A stretch of DNA of 64,000 nucleotides from assembly GCA_027946555.1 (NCBI GenBank), contig JAPEVC010000029.1, forward strand, positions 62,001 to 126,000, read 5' to 3'. The notes below the pieces were generated by a model. That model was not told where the DNA came from and did not search any database. It worked only from the letters and a program-made list of their open reading frames with translations. Of the stretch, positions 11,465 to 22,920 are shown one piece after another. Source of the DNA: Gnomoniopsis sp. IMI 355080 (Eukaryota > Ascomycota > Sordariomycetes > Diaporthales > Gnomoniaceae). The position numbers and the translations under genes are program-made. How positions within the stretch are numbered: the first letter of the stretch is position 1; every line of letters begins with the position of its first letter.

Positions 11465-13048
11465 ATGGCTGGCACACCTCCCGGCAAGACCTGGACTCCT
11501 GGTCTGGAGTGGACCAATCAGAACTATGTTGACTTGGCGAAGAAAGCCGAAGCGGACATTGAGCGGGCACACGAGATCATCAAGGAGAAATTGCCGCTTC
11601 TTGGCCAGTTGGATGGTGTCATCTCGTTGACCTTTGGAGATCGTCAGCCAATTTTCCTGGATGCCCGTTCCGCAGAGGCCAAGCTGATTGACGAGTTCGA
11701 CGGCGAGCCTACCACTACTCTGAACATGAAGGCTGAATGTGAGCTGTCGTTGACCTTGTCTGTGTAAAGCTCATCAGTTGATCCTCCTTTGCAGACATCG
11801 CACAGTTTTACGAGGGGAAGCTAGAGCCTCGTTACGGACTGTTCAAAGACGCTTTCTTCCACCCGGCATCCATGCCCAAGGGGAGTATTCCCTTGGGTAT
11901 CAAGTTTGCTGACTTACTCACTCCCAATCCACGTACGTATTAAGAGAGCACGTTTTATCACTTTCTTACGTATGAGCCGGGCGTAGCGCTGTAGTGGACG
12001 AAGAGAAGACATGTTCACCAGCACCTGGAAAGAAGTCATATTCCTGGTGTTGAAGCAGAGTTTGCTGACTTAATTTTTGTTTCATAGCTTCGCCTCCGAA
12101 GAAGGTAGTGCCAGGCGCCTTTTCGCGTCTGCCTCAGCCCACAGAGGACATTGAGCAGGTCAAGCGCGACATTGTCGAGTTCGGATACGGTCTCTTCAAG
12201 AACGCCCTGACGCCCGAGCAGAATGCCATTCTGAAGAAGGCAGTCCAGGAGCAGGCAGCAGGTGAGAATCAGGCGGGCGTGGGCCAAGAGGACGGTGGCG
12301 GCAGCAACCAACGGATATGGACCTTGGTCAACAAGGGCGGGGAGTTCTTGGATTTCCTGAACCACCCGTTGATCGATGCTCTTGTGCCGTGGTTCTTGGG
12401 TGAGCACGCTTTGATCCACAGCTACAGCGCAAAGTAAGATTGTCCCGCACATGTCTAGTATGATCCCCACACAACTACTAACGTTCGGAATATAGCATCA
12501 CTCGCCCCGGTGGTGCGCACATGCAATTGCACACAGATCAAATCGCTGTTCAACCACCACTACGGGAAATTGCCTTTGGTTTGAACATCCTTTGGTTTCT
12601 CGAGGATTTCAATGAGGAGAATGGTGGCACGCGCATCTTCCCGGCTTCACACCTTGGCGCCATCGCACCCGAGGACATCTTCTCCGTCGAGGGCACGTTG
12701 GCAGCCGAAGGAACAGCTGGAACGGCTCTTATCACGGACAGCAGGATTTGGCACGCAACGGGGCCCAATCATGCCAAGACGGGCGAAAGACCAGCCATTC
12801 TTATGTTCTTCATGCGCAGCTTCATCCGGCAGCAGGAGAACAACTTCTTGTCGCTGCGAAAGGATGTCGAGGCGAAGCTTTCGGACAGGCAAAAGAAACT
12901 GCTCGGCTTCATCACTACGGGTGCGCTGGGCGGCATTGAGGGTGAGGTGAGGGAGGGTATTTTCGTGGAGAGGAAGGATGACTGCGTGGGCGAACTGAGG
13001 GCGCCTCATGTGCCCAAGGATGAAGTCAAAGATATCCCAATCAGGTAG
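11465..13048 (+). CDS. SCP2-like / phytanoyl-CoA dioxygenase (PhyH) fusion protein
   Basis: Four exons: 11465-11738, 11795-11932, 12088-12433 and 12496-13048, all GT-AG, giving 436 aa. Residues about 45-138 resemble an SCP2 sterol/lipid-carrier fold (TTTLNMKAEYIAQF, YEGKLEPRYGLF, GSIPLGIKFADLL). The rest is a PhyH-type Fe(II)/2-oxoglutarate dioxygenase. Metal ligands are visible as H265 and D267 in QLHTDQ and H339 in RIWHATGP; R351 in TGERPAI is placed to bind 2-oxoglutarate. Family members hydroxylate phytanoyl-CoA or diverse small molecules, so the substrate is open; the lipid-carrier domain hints at a hydrophobic one. No C-terminal SKL signal is present (ends DIPIR). The 155-bp second intron is long for this window but joins in phase. 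Confidence 0.88.
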
Positions 13049-13644
13049 CGCAGGACGGAGGCCGCTGCTGTCCCACCAAAGAGACTTTTATCAGAGTCGT
13101 GGAGGTCCACAGCAAGTAGCAGAGGAATGAAACAAAATCTTCGACCTTTGGTTTCTGCCTTCAATGGTCCAAGGACCCATCTATTCTGTATTCATGTCCC
13201 GCATCTTGACTCAAAATTTGGGCTTGACAAAATATGAATTTGTGGGAACTTATTAGAAAGGCTTCTTCGAAGCAATTCAACTATCGCACACTGTCCCAAA
13301 AAGCACAAAAAAGGGCGAGTCAACCAAAATAAATATGATATAAGTTTCAGGCTGGTTGGAACTATCTGGCGTCTTGAAGAAGATGTCAATTGATGGATAT
13401 CAAAGGAAAATGAAGAGGCAGAAGAACATGAAGATAATTGAACAGGCTGGGGGGGGGCGGTGGGCTCCTAACCCTGGCTTACGGGCCTGGAAATAAGTCC
13501 CCCTTTTCCGCCAGAGGATTCTGATTACCCATGGGGCAAGTTATCCGAGCTCACCACCCGAGATCCAAAAGAAAAAGGAGACATAGGGCTCGATACTACT
13601 CTATACAGAGAGTTATCTTTCAGTTGCACGTTATCAAGGAGATA
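13049..13644. other. Intergenic between tandem rightward genes
   Basis: Contains the 3' flank of the PhyH gene, a G-rich tract near 13449-13461 and the presumed promoter of the EXPERA gene. No coding signal seen. Confidence 0.6.
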
Positions 13645-14339
13645 ATGGCGACCTCACCAAAGAATTGGCGGGATTACATCTGGCAGGTGTGGTTCGCCCT
13701 GCAAGTTCTGATCATCCTATGTAAGTCACTAGGTACCTTGAAACGAAGACAAGTACAATTCCGTGAATCATGTAGCTAACACAGTTTGATTGGAAGTCGT
13801 CGATGGTGTACCCTATATCTACCCAGCCTGGCTCTATCAACCAGAGGGCAGCCCACTGCACTTTCTGCAAAAGATCCGGGACCACGATATCAACACTTAT
13901 AACGATCCCCTCTTCCAGGAGCACCTCGCCCCCAACTTCATGCACTTTCTCTTTGTAATCGAGATAGGATTTCAGCTGCCTACGGTGTTGTTCTCCCTGT
14001 ACCGGTTGCGCGAGGGCACGACGACAGGGCCAATCGAGTTGCTGCTTCTCGTGTACGCATTCGAAACGGCGTTCAGCACGGCCCTGTGCATGAACAGCGT
14101 CTTCTTCATTGACGAACTGGTCTTTACGCCCGAGCAGAGGAGCGTGTTTCTTTGGCAGCTCATGGGGCCCTGGATTACTATTCGTGAGTCTGTCCCAGGC
14201 TTGAGAGTGCCTCATGACTGTGATGAAAGAAAACCGCAGGCTGACTTGACGCCTTGTAGCCACATTGATGTTCATCGATATGTACTGGAGGCTGTACAGC
14301 CGGGTTTCAGCAAAGGAGGCGCTGAAGAAGAATCAGTAG
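13645..14339 (+). CDS. EXPERA-domain four-helix membrane protein (EMA19/TMEM97-like)
   Basis: Three exons, 13645-13720, 13797-14183 and 14260-14339, with two 76-bp introns, give 180 aa. The start is the ATG in GATAATGGCG (MATSPKNW). Four hydrophobic helices are visible: IWQVWFALQVLIILF, FMHFLFVIEIGFQLPTVLF, IELLLLVYAFETAFSTALCM and WQLMGPWITIPTLMFIDMYW. The layout DPLFQEHLAPNFMHFLFVIE is typical of the EXPERA family, which includes yeast Ema19 and mammalian TMEM97 (sigma-2 receptor) and acts in the ER in sterol or precursor handling. The C-terminus SAKEALKKNQ is a lysine-rich, ER-retention-like tail. It converges on the type I membrane-protein gene, whose stop lies about 240 bp away. Family assignment is good; the exact orthologue is not proven. 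Confidence 0.87.
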
Positions 14340-14580
14340 AGACATTTGGTTGGCTAGGTTGTCGGCCATGTAATCAAGAAGATTGTCAATTCGAATTCGT
14401 GGTATCCACTAAACGCCAGCCAACTAGACCAGATCGTCGATCCAGGCCTGTCCTTAAGCACGCCAATCCACACAATTGGTATAGATATACAGACGAAAAA
14501 GCCGTTAATAATGACAGCATTATCCCATTCTCCGGCTATGCAAGAACTTCCCCCAGGCACAACCGCCCACTCTTAAGCGC

Positions 14581-15541
14581 TCAATCTACGTTACGCTTTG
14601 CCATTGGTATACCCCAGCCATTCCCAACGCCATTCAGCCCATTGGGAAATCCTAGCGGTGTCGCCCCACCCAATGCCCGGCCTCTGACCCGTTGGGGAAG
14701 CACAATACCAAAGAAGTATACAGCTGTGATACAGGCCCCAGCCATGAATGATACAAGACTGTAGAAGACAGTGCTCGCGTAGATGTGACCTCCCATCCCC
14801 TGCCATTCGACCCTACCCTCCGTCTTGGGCAGGTGCGGGGTGGGAAACCATCTCACGCTGAAGCTCAAGGGCAGCGGGTCGCCGATTATCAGCTTCTGCG
14901 TCCAGCTGCCCTCCATATGGCTCAGAGGACTGGTGCTGTAGGCGATGCCCGAGTCCAACACGCCGCTGTCATGCGGGTGAATGTGGTGTTTCGGAGTGCT
15001 GTGCAGCAGCACGTTCATGTGGGTGGAGATGTGCATGTGGCTGGACTGCAGGGTGCCGGCGAGAGCAAAGACCAGCGGGATGTACTCTTGCTCGACGGGC
15101 GTCTCGCCGACATATTCTATAGCGGGCGGTGGGCGCGCGGGTAACCGACAGGAGAGGGGTGCGTCAGAATGGATATAGAACTCGAGAAGGTGAAAGAACG
15201 GGTCAGACACCATGGGAATGGTACAGTTGACCTCGGCTTCGATTCCGTAATGAAACTCCAAAGGTTTGTTGGTTTCGGTGCAGACGGGGAAGGGGCTGAA
15301 TTCGAGCTCGTGGTTCACGGGATTCTCGATATGTTCGCCGGTTTCGCTGTAGGGAGAAGGAAGCGTCAGTATCTCAGTGTGCGCGACATCAAGACCGAGG
15401 TACTCACGAGCTCCTATTCATGCACTCGACGCTGATGGGGGCGCCGTAGTGGTAGCTGGGCAGCGAAATCTGAGCGGCCGAGCTCGCGGTCGCAACCCGG
15501 CTGAGGAGCAGGCCCAGGAGCAATGCCAGCAAATGTTGCAT
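14581..15541 (-). CDS. Conserved-looking type I membrane protein, function unknown
   Basis: Two exons, 15541-15408 and 15346-14581, with a 61-bp GT-AG intron (15347-15407), give 299 aa. The N-terminus MQHLLALLLGLLLSRVATA is a clear signal peptide. The junction joins VECMNRSS to ETGEHIENPVNHE in frame. A lumenal or extracellular part of about 210 residues contains several cysteines (VECMN, FPVCTE, EVNCTIP, LSCRLP). One transmembrane helix follows (STVFYSLVSFMAGACITAVYFFGIVL), then a short glycine-rich basic tail. This is the architecture of a single-pass ER or surface protein. I do not recognise a named domain and assign no function. The gene model is well supported by the signal peptide, intron and membrane segment. 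Confidence 0.8.
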
Positions 15542-16165
15542 GGTCGGTCGCAATGTTGCACCAGCTACAGGAATACTAACGAATCGGTCGGAGCATGTTG
15601 TGGTGAGTCGACAAGATGGGCAGCAAAGGGAGGGTTACAGTGCCGTAGATGGTAGCTGGAGGGTTTCAAGGTTCCAGCAAAAGGAAGACCAATGTCTTGA
15701 GCTTTGCCGGGTACCTGCCTAGCCTGCCTAAGAAGACCCCGAGCCGCGGCAAAAAGGGCCCTGCAGCAACCTTTGTGGGGCATTGTAAGCGCTGACGCGC
15801 AAGTAGCTCAGCACTCACAGAATCTCTAGATAAGAGGTTTATTAAGGAGTTTCGACTCAAGATAGAACTCGTTATACTATCTTACTATCGCTTTATACCT
15901 AAAACCAAGCCGGACTGTTCACTTTCTTGCATATTCCAAGTGTGTGCCCTTGCCATGCCGTATAGTACCTAGGTACTTCATTTTTTCTTCTCCCTGATGT
16001 CTACGTCGTCGAGCCTGGAGGCCCACTGCTTCCGCAGCAACGTACGCTTGTCCCACCTATCCAGACACTTTAGGGATGCTATTCCACAGCCACTCATTAC
16101 AATGCTATTCCCGCTCTTGGTTTTTGCCGCCCTCTCCACTGCTCTGCATCATGCTCAGAAACATC
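15542..16165. other. Intergenic with TACCTAGGTA copy
   Basis: Promoter side of the type I membrane-protein gene and 3' flank of the MFSD5-like gene. A perfect palindrome lies at 15966-15975. No gene seen. Confidence 0.6.
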
Positions 16166-17907
16166 TCAGTTGTTGACGCATTTGAGCGTGACAACGGTAG
16201 CCACGATCAGCAATGCACTGCAGATCAAGAAGACGTTGCCGCGGTGTTCTTGTCCTACAAGATAGGTAGCCGGCGTCAGCATGTTACTCAAAGGCGCAGT
16301 TGTTTCTTTGGTCACTCACCTTCTTGTGTCAACATGAGTGCCACAAACACAAAGACATTCAGCGGCAGTCGCAGGAGCCCATAGACATAGCCCCTGATCC
16401 CGCCATGCACGAGCTGTCCTCTCAGGTATCCAATCGCCGGAAAGTACAGCCCGACGCACATCTCAAAGAAGCAAAAGGCCCATAGCGTGATAAACTCGCT
16501 AGTGAAAACAACGGCGGTCGACAGCGTGATGGATGCCACCAGCAGCGTCACCGAAAGAGACTGCACCACGCTCGGCACCGTCACCTTGCCTCCGAAAAGC
16601 GACGATATCTGCGACCCTAGCATCATTGCGCACATAAAAGTCGAGAATATGAGTCCAAAGGGGGGAGGGGAGTCGCTACGCACGAGCGCTCGTGCCGATT
16701 TGAGTGCTGCTGACCAGAAGAAGACGAACAGGTACATGGTTCCCTCGAAGAGGCAGGTGATGACCCCCAGGGACACAATCCGCTTGTCTGTATACTTTTC
16801 AGTTCATAGCCACTACCAATCACCGACCTTCTTACCTTTTATAATCGAACGGATGCTCGAGCCACCACCCACCCCTCCTGCGCTCGTAGGCTCACTCGAC
16901 TGGGAGCCATAATTCTCAGACTTGAGAGAGTCAGCAAGTGTTTTCGGTTCATATATCAGAGATAAGCTGTTTCAACTTACCCACAGTCGCAGAATAAGCA
17001 CAAATGCTACGGTCAAGCACACCGCAGACGCCATGAAAGGCGCCAGGTTAGTGTGGAATAAATCAACCAGTATGTGACCGACCACGCCTGCGATGATGGC
17101 CACAATGCTGCTGCATGTCGTCATTTGACTGAGTATCTGATTTTGAGGAAGTCCCTTATTCTCGAGGTCTCTTGAGATATGTTCGTGAATCATCCACGCC
17201 TCAAACACACTGTAGAGCAATGTCGTGCTGATGCCGCCGAGAACTCTGCCTACGAAGAGGATCGCCACTGATTCGGATATCTTGGTAATGCACGAGAGCC
17301 AATACAAAACGCAGAAAACAAGGCACATCTTTCGTCGTCCATCTTAGTTCAAAAACGAGTTAGCAACCAGCCAGAATATCGGCACTTGAAGACGTCTTGA
17401 AGAACTTCCAAGGACGAGCGAACACACCCCCAAGAGATGTTCAAAAGCAAAGTGGACATATCTCACATTTGTCCGCAAAGGAACCGACGATCGAGGCGCT
17501 AAGGCCGGCGCAGACGAAGCCTACAGCGAAGAGCGCCGCAACCATCTGTTCGGGAAGCTGTCTTTCATCCTTGTACAGAGCGTACTGGTACGGTCCCTTC
17601 AAATCGAATGGTTAGCAAGTCTGCGTAATGGCTTGCTCCAGGCCCAACTTGGATTGCGGGTTACCTGTAACCAGTCTGCACCCATTACGAGGGCGTATAC
17701 GCTCATGAAAATGAACTTGAAGTTCCACACGGCCTTGATATCATCCTCAGCGTCAGACTCTCGTTCTTTGCCATTGTCGACAGCCACATAATCTGGCTCT
17801 CCGCTGGAGCTGCTTCGGTCGCCCTTCGTGCCAGCTTTGTACTGCAGGTAGCCAAGTCCGCCATTTGCAACTACCAGAGAGGCGAGACTGGCCTTGTACA
17901 GATCCAT
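16166..17907 (-). CDS. MFSD5-like major facilitator (putative molybdate-anion transporter)
   Basis: Six exons: 17907-17665, 17596-17467, 17342-16981, 16920-16836, 16787-16320 and 16254-16166, all GT-AG, giving 458 aa. About twelve hydrophobic segments are present. Family signatures are GPYQYALYKD, the MFS loop ADKYGRRKMC, GRVLGGISTTLLYSVFEAWM and LFEGTMYLFVFFWSAAL. These match the MFSD5/DUF791 group, related to the algal and human MOT2 molybdate transporters; transport of molybdate by this protein is inferred only from the family. Residues about 20-55 form an acidic, serine-rich loop (SSSSGEPDYV). The last exon supplies the twelfth helix (GNVFLICSALLIVATVV) and the stop at 16166-16168. A molybdoenzyme gene lies 31 kb away in the window; a link is speculation. 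Confidence 0.9.
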
Positions 17908-19519
17908 GTTATCGATATTTCTCGGACCAAGTGGAGGTCCGTTGCGTCTTGTCGTAAATAACGTGATGTTTGCAGACCAACCTTTCTTGCTTTAAGAGCG
18001 GCAAGTTGATGTAAATGGTTCTCATGGTAGTGAAGGAAGGGCTGGAGAGATCCCTTGGGCTTGTCTGAGCATGTTGATTGACGCATTTCATTCAGGGGTT
18101 CAAAGAGGTGGCTTGTCTCCCTTGCCGCCTCCTTCACCTTCAAGCAGCCCGGCAGCGAGGCTGCTCAGGGAGCTTTAGAGTAATAAAATAGAGTCTCCAG
18201 TGGACTTCACATTTCAATTTTGAGGAGACAAGGGACTCTTCGAAGACATGGCAATATGTGGATTTCAAGCAACGCCTGTGGGATCTTATCTGCAGCAAGA
18301 AGGCTCTTGTTGCCCGAAGCCATGTGCCCGAGGCTGTGCATCCCTTGCTGAACATTCGGCTCTGGAAGCCACTCAAGCTTTGCCCTTTTGGCTTCATATT
18401 TTTACATTCTCAGGATGTGCTGGAATGTTGATACCTGGGACTCCGCCACCCGACCGTTCGGATAGGCAAGAACTTGAACCGCGCTCCAGTACCTACAGGA
18501 ACCAGCCTTAAGTAAAGGCCAGGACCTCAACATCGGGACTATATATCAATCTCGAGATTCATTTTTGCTTTGAAATCAATCATACCATTCAGGTGGCAGA
18601 AATATCACTTGCTTCCTGGGCATTTTCAAGCGCGACTGGTCTAAGCGGTCACCAAGAAAACCTCGTCGGCGTCAATATGCCATATTCCAATCACTACATC
18701 CTCCCACCCTTCAACCGCTGAAAGATGTCGTCTGGGACGTCACCTCGGCCCAAAACCTCCGGAATAGCAGCTTCGTGATTGTGAGTTGCTGAGGAATTGC
18801 TGGAACAAGATAATGGACATAGAGTCTGAACGGGAGCTGCTGTCAAAGGCTGCGAGGCTCTACAGTTGGAAGCACCCCAGAGAAATTGGGGCTGTCATGC
18901 ATTGTGACGAAAAACCTTCCAATATCAGACGAACATGTGGGTCCATTAATGGGAGTCGGTATCTTGCCCGTTGGGGAATTGCCGGAAACCTGCACACACC
19001 ACACATTGACCTGGATTTCGACATAATTTCCAAGCCGGTGGGAGAACCAAGGCTAGTCGTCCGCAGCGACTGTTCCTCCGAAGCTTGACGGCGCCGAGAA
19101 TTGATTTTCTAGGGCGATGCTATCTACCTACCTAGGTAGTCTCCACTGATAAGGAGCGCCCCGGCCCTGTCAGTCACGCACGGCCTGGCTGCACCGCAGC
19201 CCTGCCGCATCAATCCGGGAGCACCTGAACCAAGAGAGGATGACCATTTAGCAATTATGTCGTGTAGCCTTGGCCTTATCAAACAGGTCAAGGGTAGGTA
19301 TCTCGGTTGTAGCCCTGGGAGCTCCGAACACTTGCAGTTAGGGCCGGCCCGAAATGGGTACGATGACTCGCTGCGTAGCCTGGGTATATGAGAGATAATT
19401 TCCTCCAGTCTTGGAGAAATCAAGGCTTTTGGCTTCTCCTCATCCCTCTCGTTGCTTCCAAAAGCTCTCTGGGCACCTTCAAGTCCGATTACCTCCTAGG
19501 GTTTCGACTACCGCTTCTC
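17908..19519. other. Intergenic between divergent genes
   Basis: 1.6 kb separating the leftward transporter and rightward gamma-glutamyltransferase genes. One perfect TACCTAGGTA copy lies at 19129-19138. The open frames, up to 100 aa, have no domain character. Confidence 0.55.
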
Positions 19520-21338
19520 ATGGCCCTCCTTCGCACCGCCACCGCGGCCCTCCTGGGTTTGACCCAGGTCGTGTCAGCAGTGCCTTTCGACGCCAATTCC
19601 ACTGATGCTCCCAAACATGGCGCTGTGGCATCCGAGAATGCTGAGTGTAGCAAAATTGGAATCGAGTTGCTGGAGCAGGGCGGAAACGCCATTGACGCGC
19701 TCGTAGGTACTACCTTCTGCGTTGGAGTCATTGGCATGTATCATTCTGGAATCGGGGGAGGAGGCTTCATGCTCGTGCGCGCCCCGAATGGAACGTACGA
19801 GTTCGTGGACTTCAGAGAGACCGCCGGTGCTGCATACTTTCAGGATATGTATGTAAATGATACGGATTTGAGTCTGTATGGAGGCCTGGCTGCGTAAGTA
19901 TCTCTCTCACTGCCAATGGAATAAGACATCCGCTAACAGTCTGTAGAGGCGTCCCTGGAGAGCTTCGTGGTCTAGAGTACGTCCATAACAAGTATGGAGC
20001 CCTGCCTTGGAAAACCGTGATGACTCGTGCGTTTACTCTTCTTTATTTATGCTCCCACTTCATCACTTTAGACTCGCAGCAGCTTCTAACACTCTGACAG
20101 CGGCCGTCAATGTGGCACGTTATGGGTTTGAAGTCAACGCCGACACTGCTCGCTACATCGCCTCGACATCAGACCCGGAATTTCTGACGGATGATCCATC
20201 TTGGGCCATCGATTTTGCTCCTAACGGCACAGTGGTACAATTGGGCCAGACAATGACACGCAAGAGATATGCTGACACGCTGGAAACGATCTCAAACGAG
20301 GGCGCATCTGCATTCTACGAGGGAGCTATTGCGGAGGCCACCATTGCTGCCATTCAGGCGGCCAACGGCACAATGACGTTACAGGATCTCGCCAACTATT
20401 CCATTGAGTTGCGGGATCCAGTCAGCATCGACTATAGGGGCTATAAGCTCACCAGCTGCAGCGCGCCCTCCGGCGGTGAAGTTGCACTATCAATTCTCAA
20501 TATCGTCAACGGATTCGAGGGCTTTGGGGATCCCGCCCAGATCAACCTCACCACGCACAGGTTGGATGAGGCTATGAGGTGGTCCTACGGAATGCGCACC
20601 CTACTCGGAGATCCTTCGTACGTCGCGAACATGTCGACATACCAAGCCGAGATGCTGTCCGAAGCAACAGCCGCTGAGGTCCGATCCAAGATCTCGGACA
20701 CTACATCGTATAATGTGTCCTACTACGATCCGTCAAACATCGAAGTGCTCACGGATGGTGGCACTTCTCACATAGTCGCCGCCGACCGCAGCGGTTTGTC
20801 CGTCTCGATCACGACGACCATCAACACCATCTTTGGCTCCCGTGTGATGGTTCCGGAGACGGGAGTGATACTCAACAATGAAATGAATGACTTTTCCATT
20901 CCTGGTACCACAAATGCGTTTGGCTATGCACCAGCCGAAGCCAACTACATCGCCCCAGGAAAGCGCCCACTGTCATCTATTTCTCCTACTATCGTCGAAT
21001 ATCCCGAAGGCGGCCTTTTCTTCATCTCCGGTTCCGCTGGTGGCTCGCGGATCATTACCGCCACGGCACAGGTCATCCACCATGCCATCGATCAGAACAT
21101 GACCTCGCTTGAGGCACTGAGCGAGCCAAGACTACATGACCAGTTGAGTCCCAACTACGTGTCTTTCGAGTATGCGTACAATAATGAAACCGTTGCATTC
21201 ATGGAGTCCCTCGGACATACGGTTGAATGGGTTGCTCCTGGGTCGAGTACTTCTCAGGCTTTGAGAAGGCTGGAGAACGGAACTTTCGAAGCAGCTGGAG
21301 AGCCCCGCCAGCTTGCGTCCGGAGGTTTCGCTATCTGA
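19520..21338 (+). CDS. Secreted gamma-glutamyltransferase (gamma-glutamyltranspeptidase)
   Basis: Three exons, 19520-19893, 19947-20026 and 20101-21338, give 563 aa. I start at the ATG for MALLRTATAALLGLTQVVSA, a good signal peptide; an in-frame ATG at 19388 would put 44 extra residues before it. Family motifs run in order: GAVASENAECSKIGIELLEQ, GGNAIDALVGTTFCVGV, HSGIGGGGFML, VDFRETAGAAYF and GVPGELRGLE. The autocleavage and nucleophile threonine is T373 in the DGGTSHIV motif, followed by VSITTTINTIFGS, NNEMNDF and the oxyanion glycines in SGSAGGSRII. The enzyme splits gamma-glutamyl bonds such as that of glutathione and is made as a precursor cleaved into two subunits. Many N-glycosylation sequons fit secretion or vacuolar delivery. 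Confidence 0.95.
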
Positions 21339-22920
21339 GCTTCAGAGAGGTGATATTTAATGTAAATAAAGACGCCCCGTACAAATAGAATCAATGATAA
21401 AGTCATTGTATTAGTGCAAGGACGTCGGACATCAGACATCCATATCAATCAATGGCCGCCACTGTAGCGCGAGCCCGGCAGCCTTCACACTATAGCATGC
21501 TGAAGCACTACTGGCGCCACCTGGTTGGACAAGCCATCCGTGTCACAACCCCCGGTTGTCAGCTCGCCGGGGGTAGAGACAAGTTGACTGGGGGTAGGAA
21601 ACTCGGAAGTCGACCTTTTCTACCCCCCGTCACCTGTTATCTACTCCCCGGCGATTTGTTACCACATCGCGTCACATACAGCGGTACCGAGTCCATGGCT
21701 TCTTGGCTGGAAGAGATTCGGATGTAACGGCAATTGAGACTTTTCATTGGTTTCCTTGCTGGTGGGACAGAGAACGGGCTGAAAGGGAAGGTTAGCGGCC
21801 CGGAGCCATGGCATGGGTCGGGTTACCATCCATATTACTATGTAGAAGAACCGCGAGAATGCTGTGCAGCAATCTTCAGTCTAGCTGTGACACTGGCGAG
21901 CACTAGGGCTTACTTACTTTGTGATTGAGGTAGATATGCAACAAACGGACACCCTCGTTCAATCGCCATCATCAAGGGAGGCTCCGACGCTCCACATGAC
22001 AACTGAAGGTGAAGGGTAAGCAACTGTCCGCGTGACCCCCCAAATCCTTGCACCTGTGGGGTCAAAACTGTGGAAGCATTTGCCGGTTTTGTCCAAGACC
22101 TAAGCTGAACAGCAGGGGAAACAGTCTGGGGACCTGGGGTTAAGCGGGGTTGGCTGGGACCTGCTGATCCTGCCTATACTCTTTTAGGTATGCTTGGTAC
22201 TGTACCTAAGACAGTAATCCGGGGAAGAGTGAACTAGACCTGCCTGTTGGTATCTATCCACGAAATGGGTACGCTAGCAACTTAACCTTGGAAAATTTCC
22301 AACGGTCGTCTAAGAGCTCCCTTGGGTCTTTTCTTACCACAGTAGATATGTGACGGGTCCATACTCGTGGTCATACGACGTGCCAAAAGACTGCTCATTG
22401 CTCATCGACTTGATTGAGTGAACAGCATAGTATATGAGAACCTCGCCGCCAATAAGGTACCCTCCGTAATTGTGAGGGTGGTGCTTCTTTGGTGTCTATG
22501 ACGAATAACGGCTATATTTGTAGGTACCTAGTCGTCCATGAAGAGTGACAAGCTCCGGCTTCGCTGGCGAGAGCTCTGAAGAGTAAAACATAGCGTAGAA
22601 CGCTAGCGGCTGCTTATCACTGCATGACTATACGCAAGTACTGTTACAGTGCCGTTTTATAGCGAAGATGTATAAGTACCTCTTTGAAGGTATGTTTATC
22701 CTCTCCCTCGCTAGGGACCCTAGTCACTTGTAGCGGGTGTTCAGCCCCGCACGTTGTTGGTATTTGAAGGCTGTTAGTCCTCAATCTCCTCATAAGTTGA
22801 AAGGGCTTCGGCCTGCTTCGGGATCCTCACATACGCATTCCTTCCACACGCGCGTCTTCCTCCTTTCGACCACGACGCCGGTCTTCAACACTGTTTTGTG
22901 TGTTTGTGTGCAAAAAAAAC
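21339..22920. other. Intergenic with foldback repeat
   Basis: 1.6 kb between two rightward genes. It contains the long imperfect inverted repeat at 21564-21654, described separately. The 3' part is the presumed promoter and leader of the Jen permease, ending in an A-run directly before its ATG. No gene seen. Confidence 0.6.
21564..21654. repeat. Imperfect inverted repeat, about 38-bp arms
   Basis: The left arm (21564-21601) and right arm (21616-21654) are near reverse complements. Both read TCGCCGGGG, then TAGA, ACA, GAC and GGGGGTAG followed by an A-run, with a few substitutions and one or two single-base indels. The loop is about 14 bp. It lies 225 bp downstream of the gamma-glutamyltransferase stop. 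It could be a small foldback element (MITE-like) or a transcript hairpin. No flanking target duplication could be established by eye. Confidence 0.75.
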
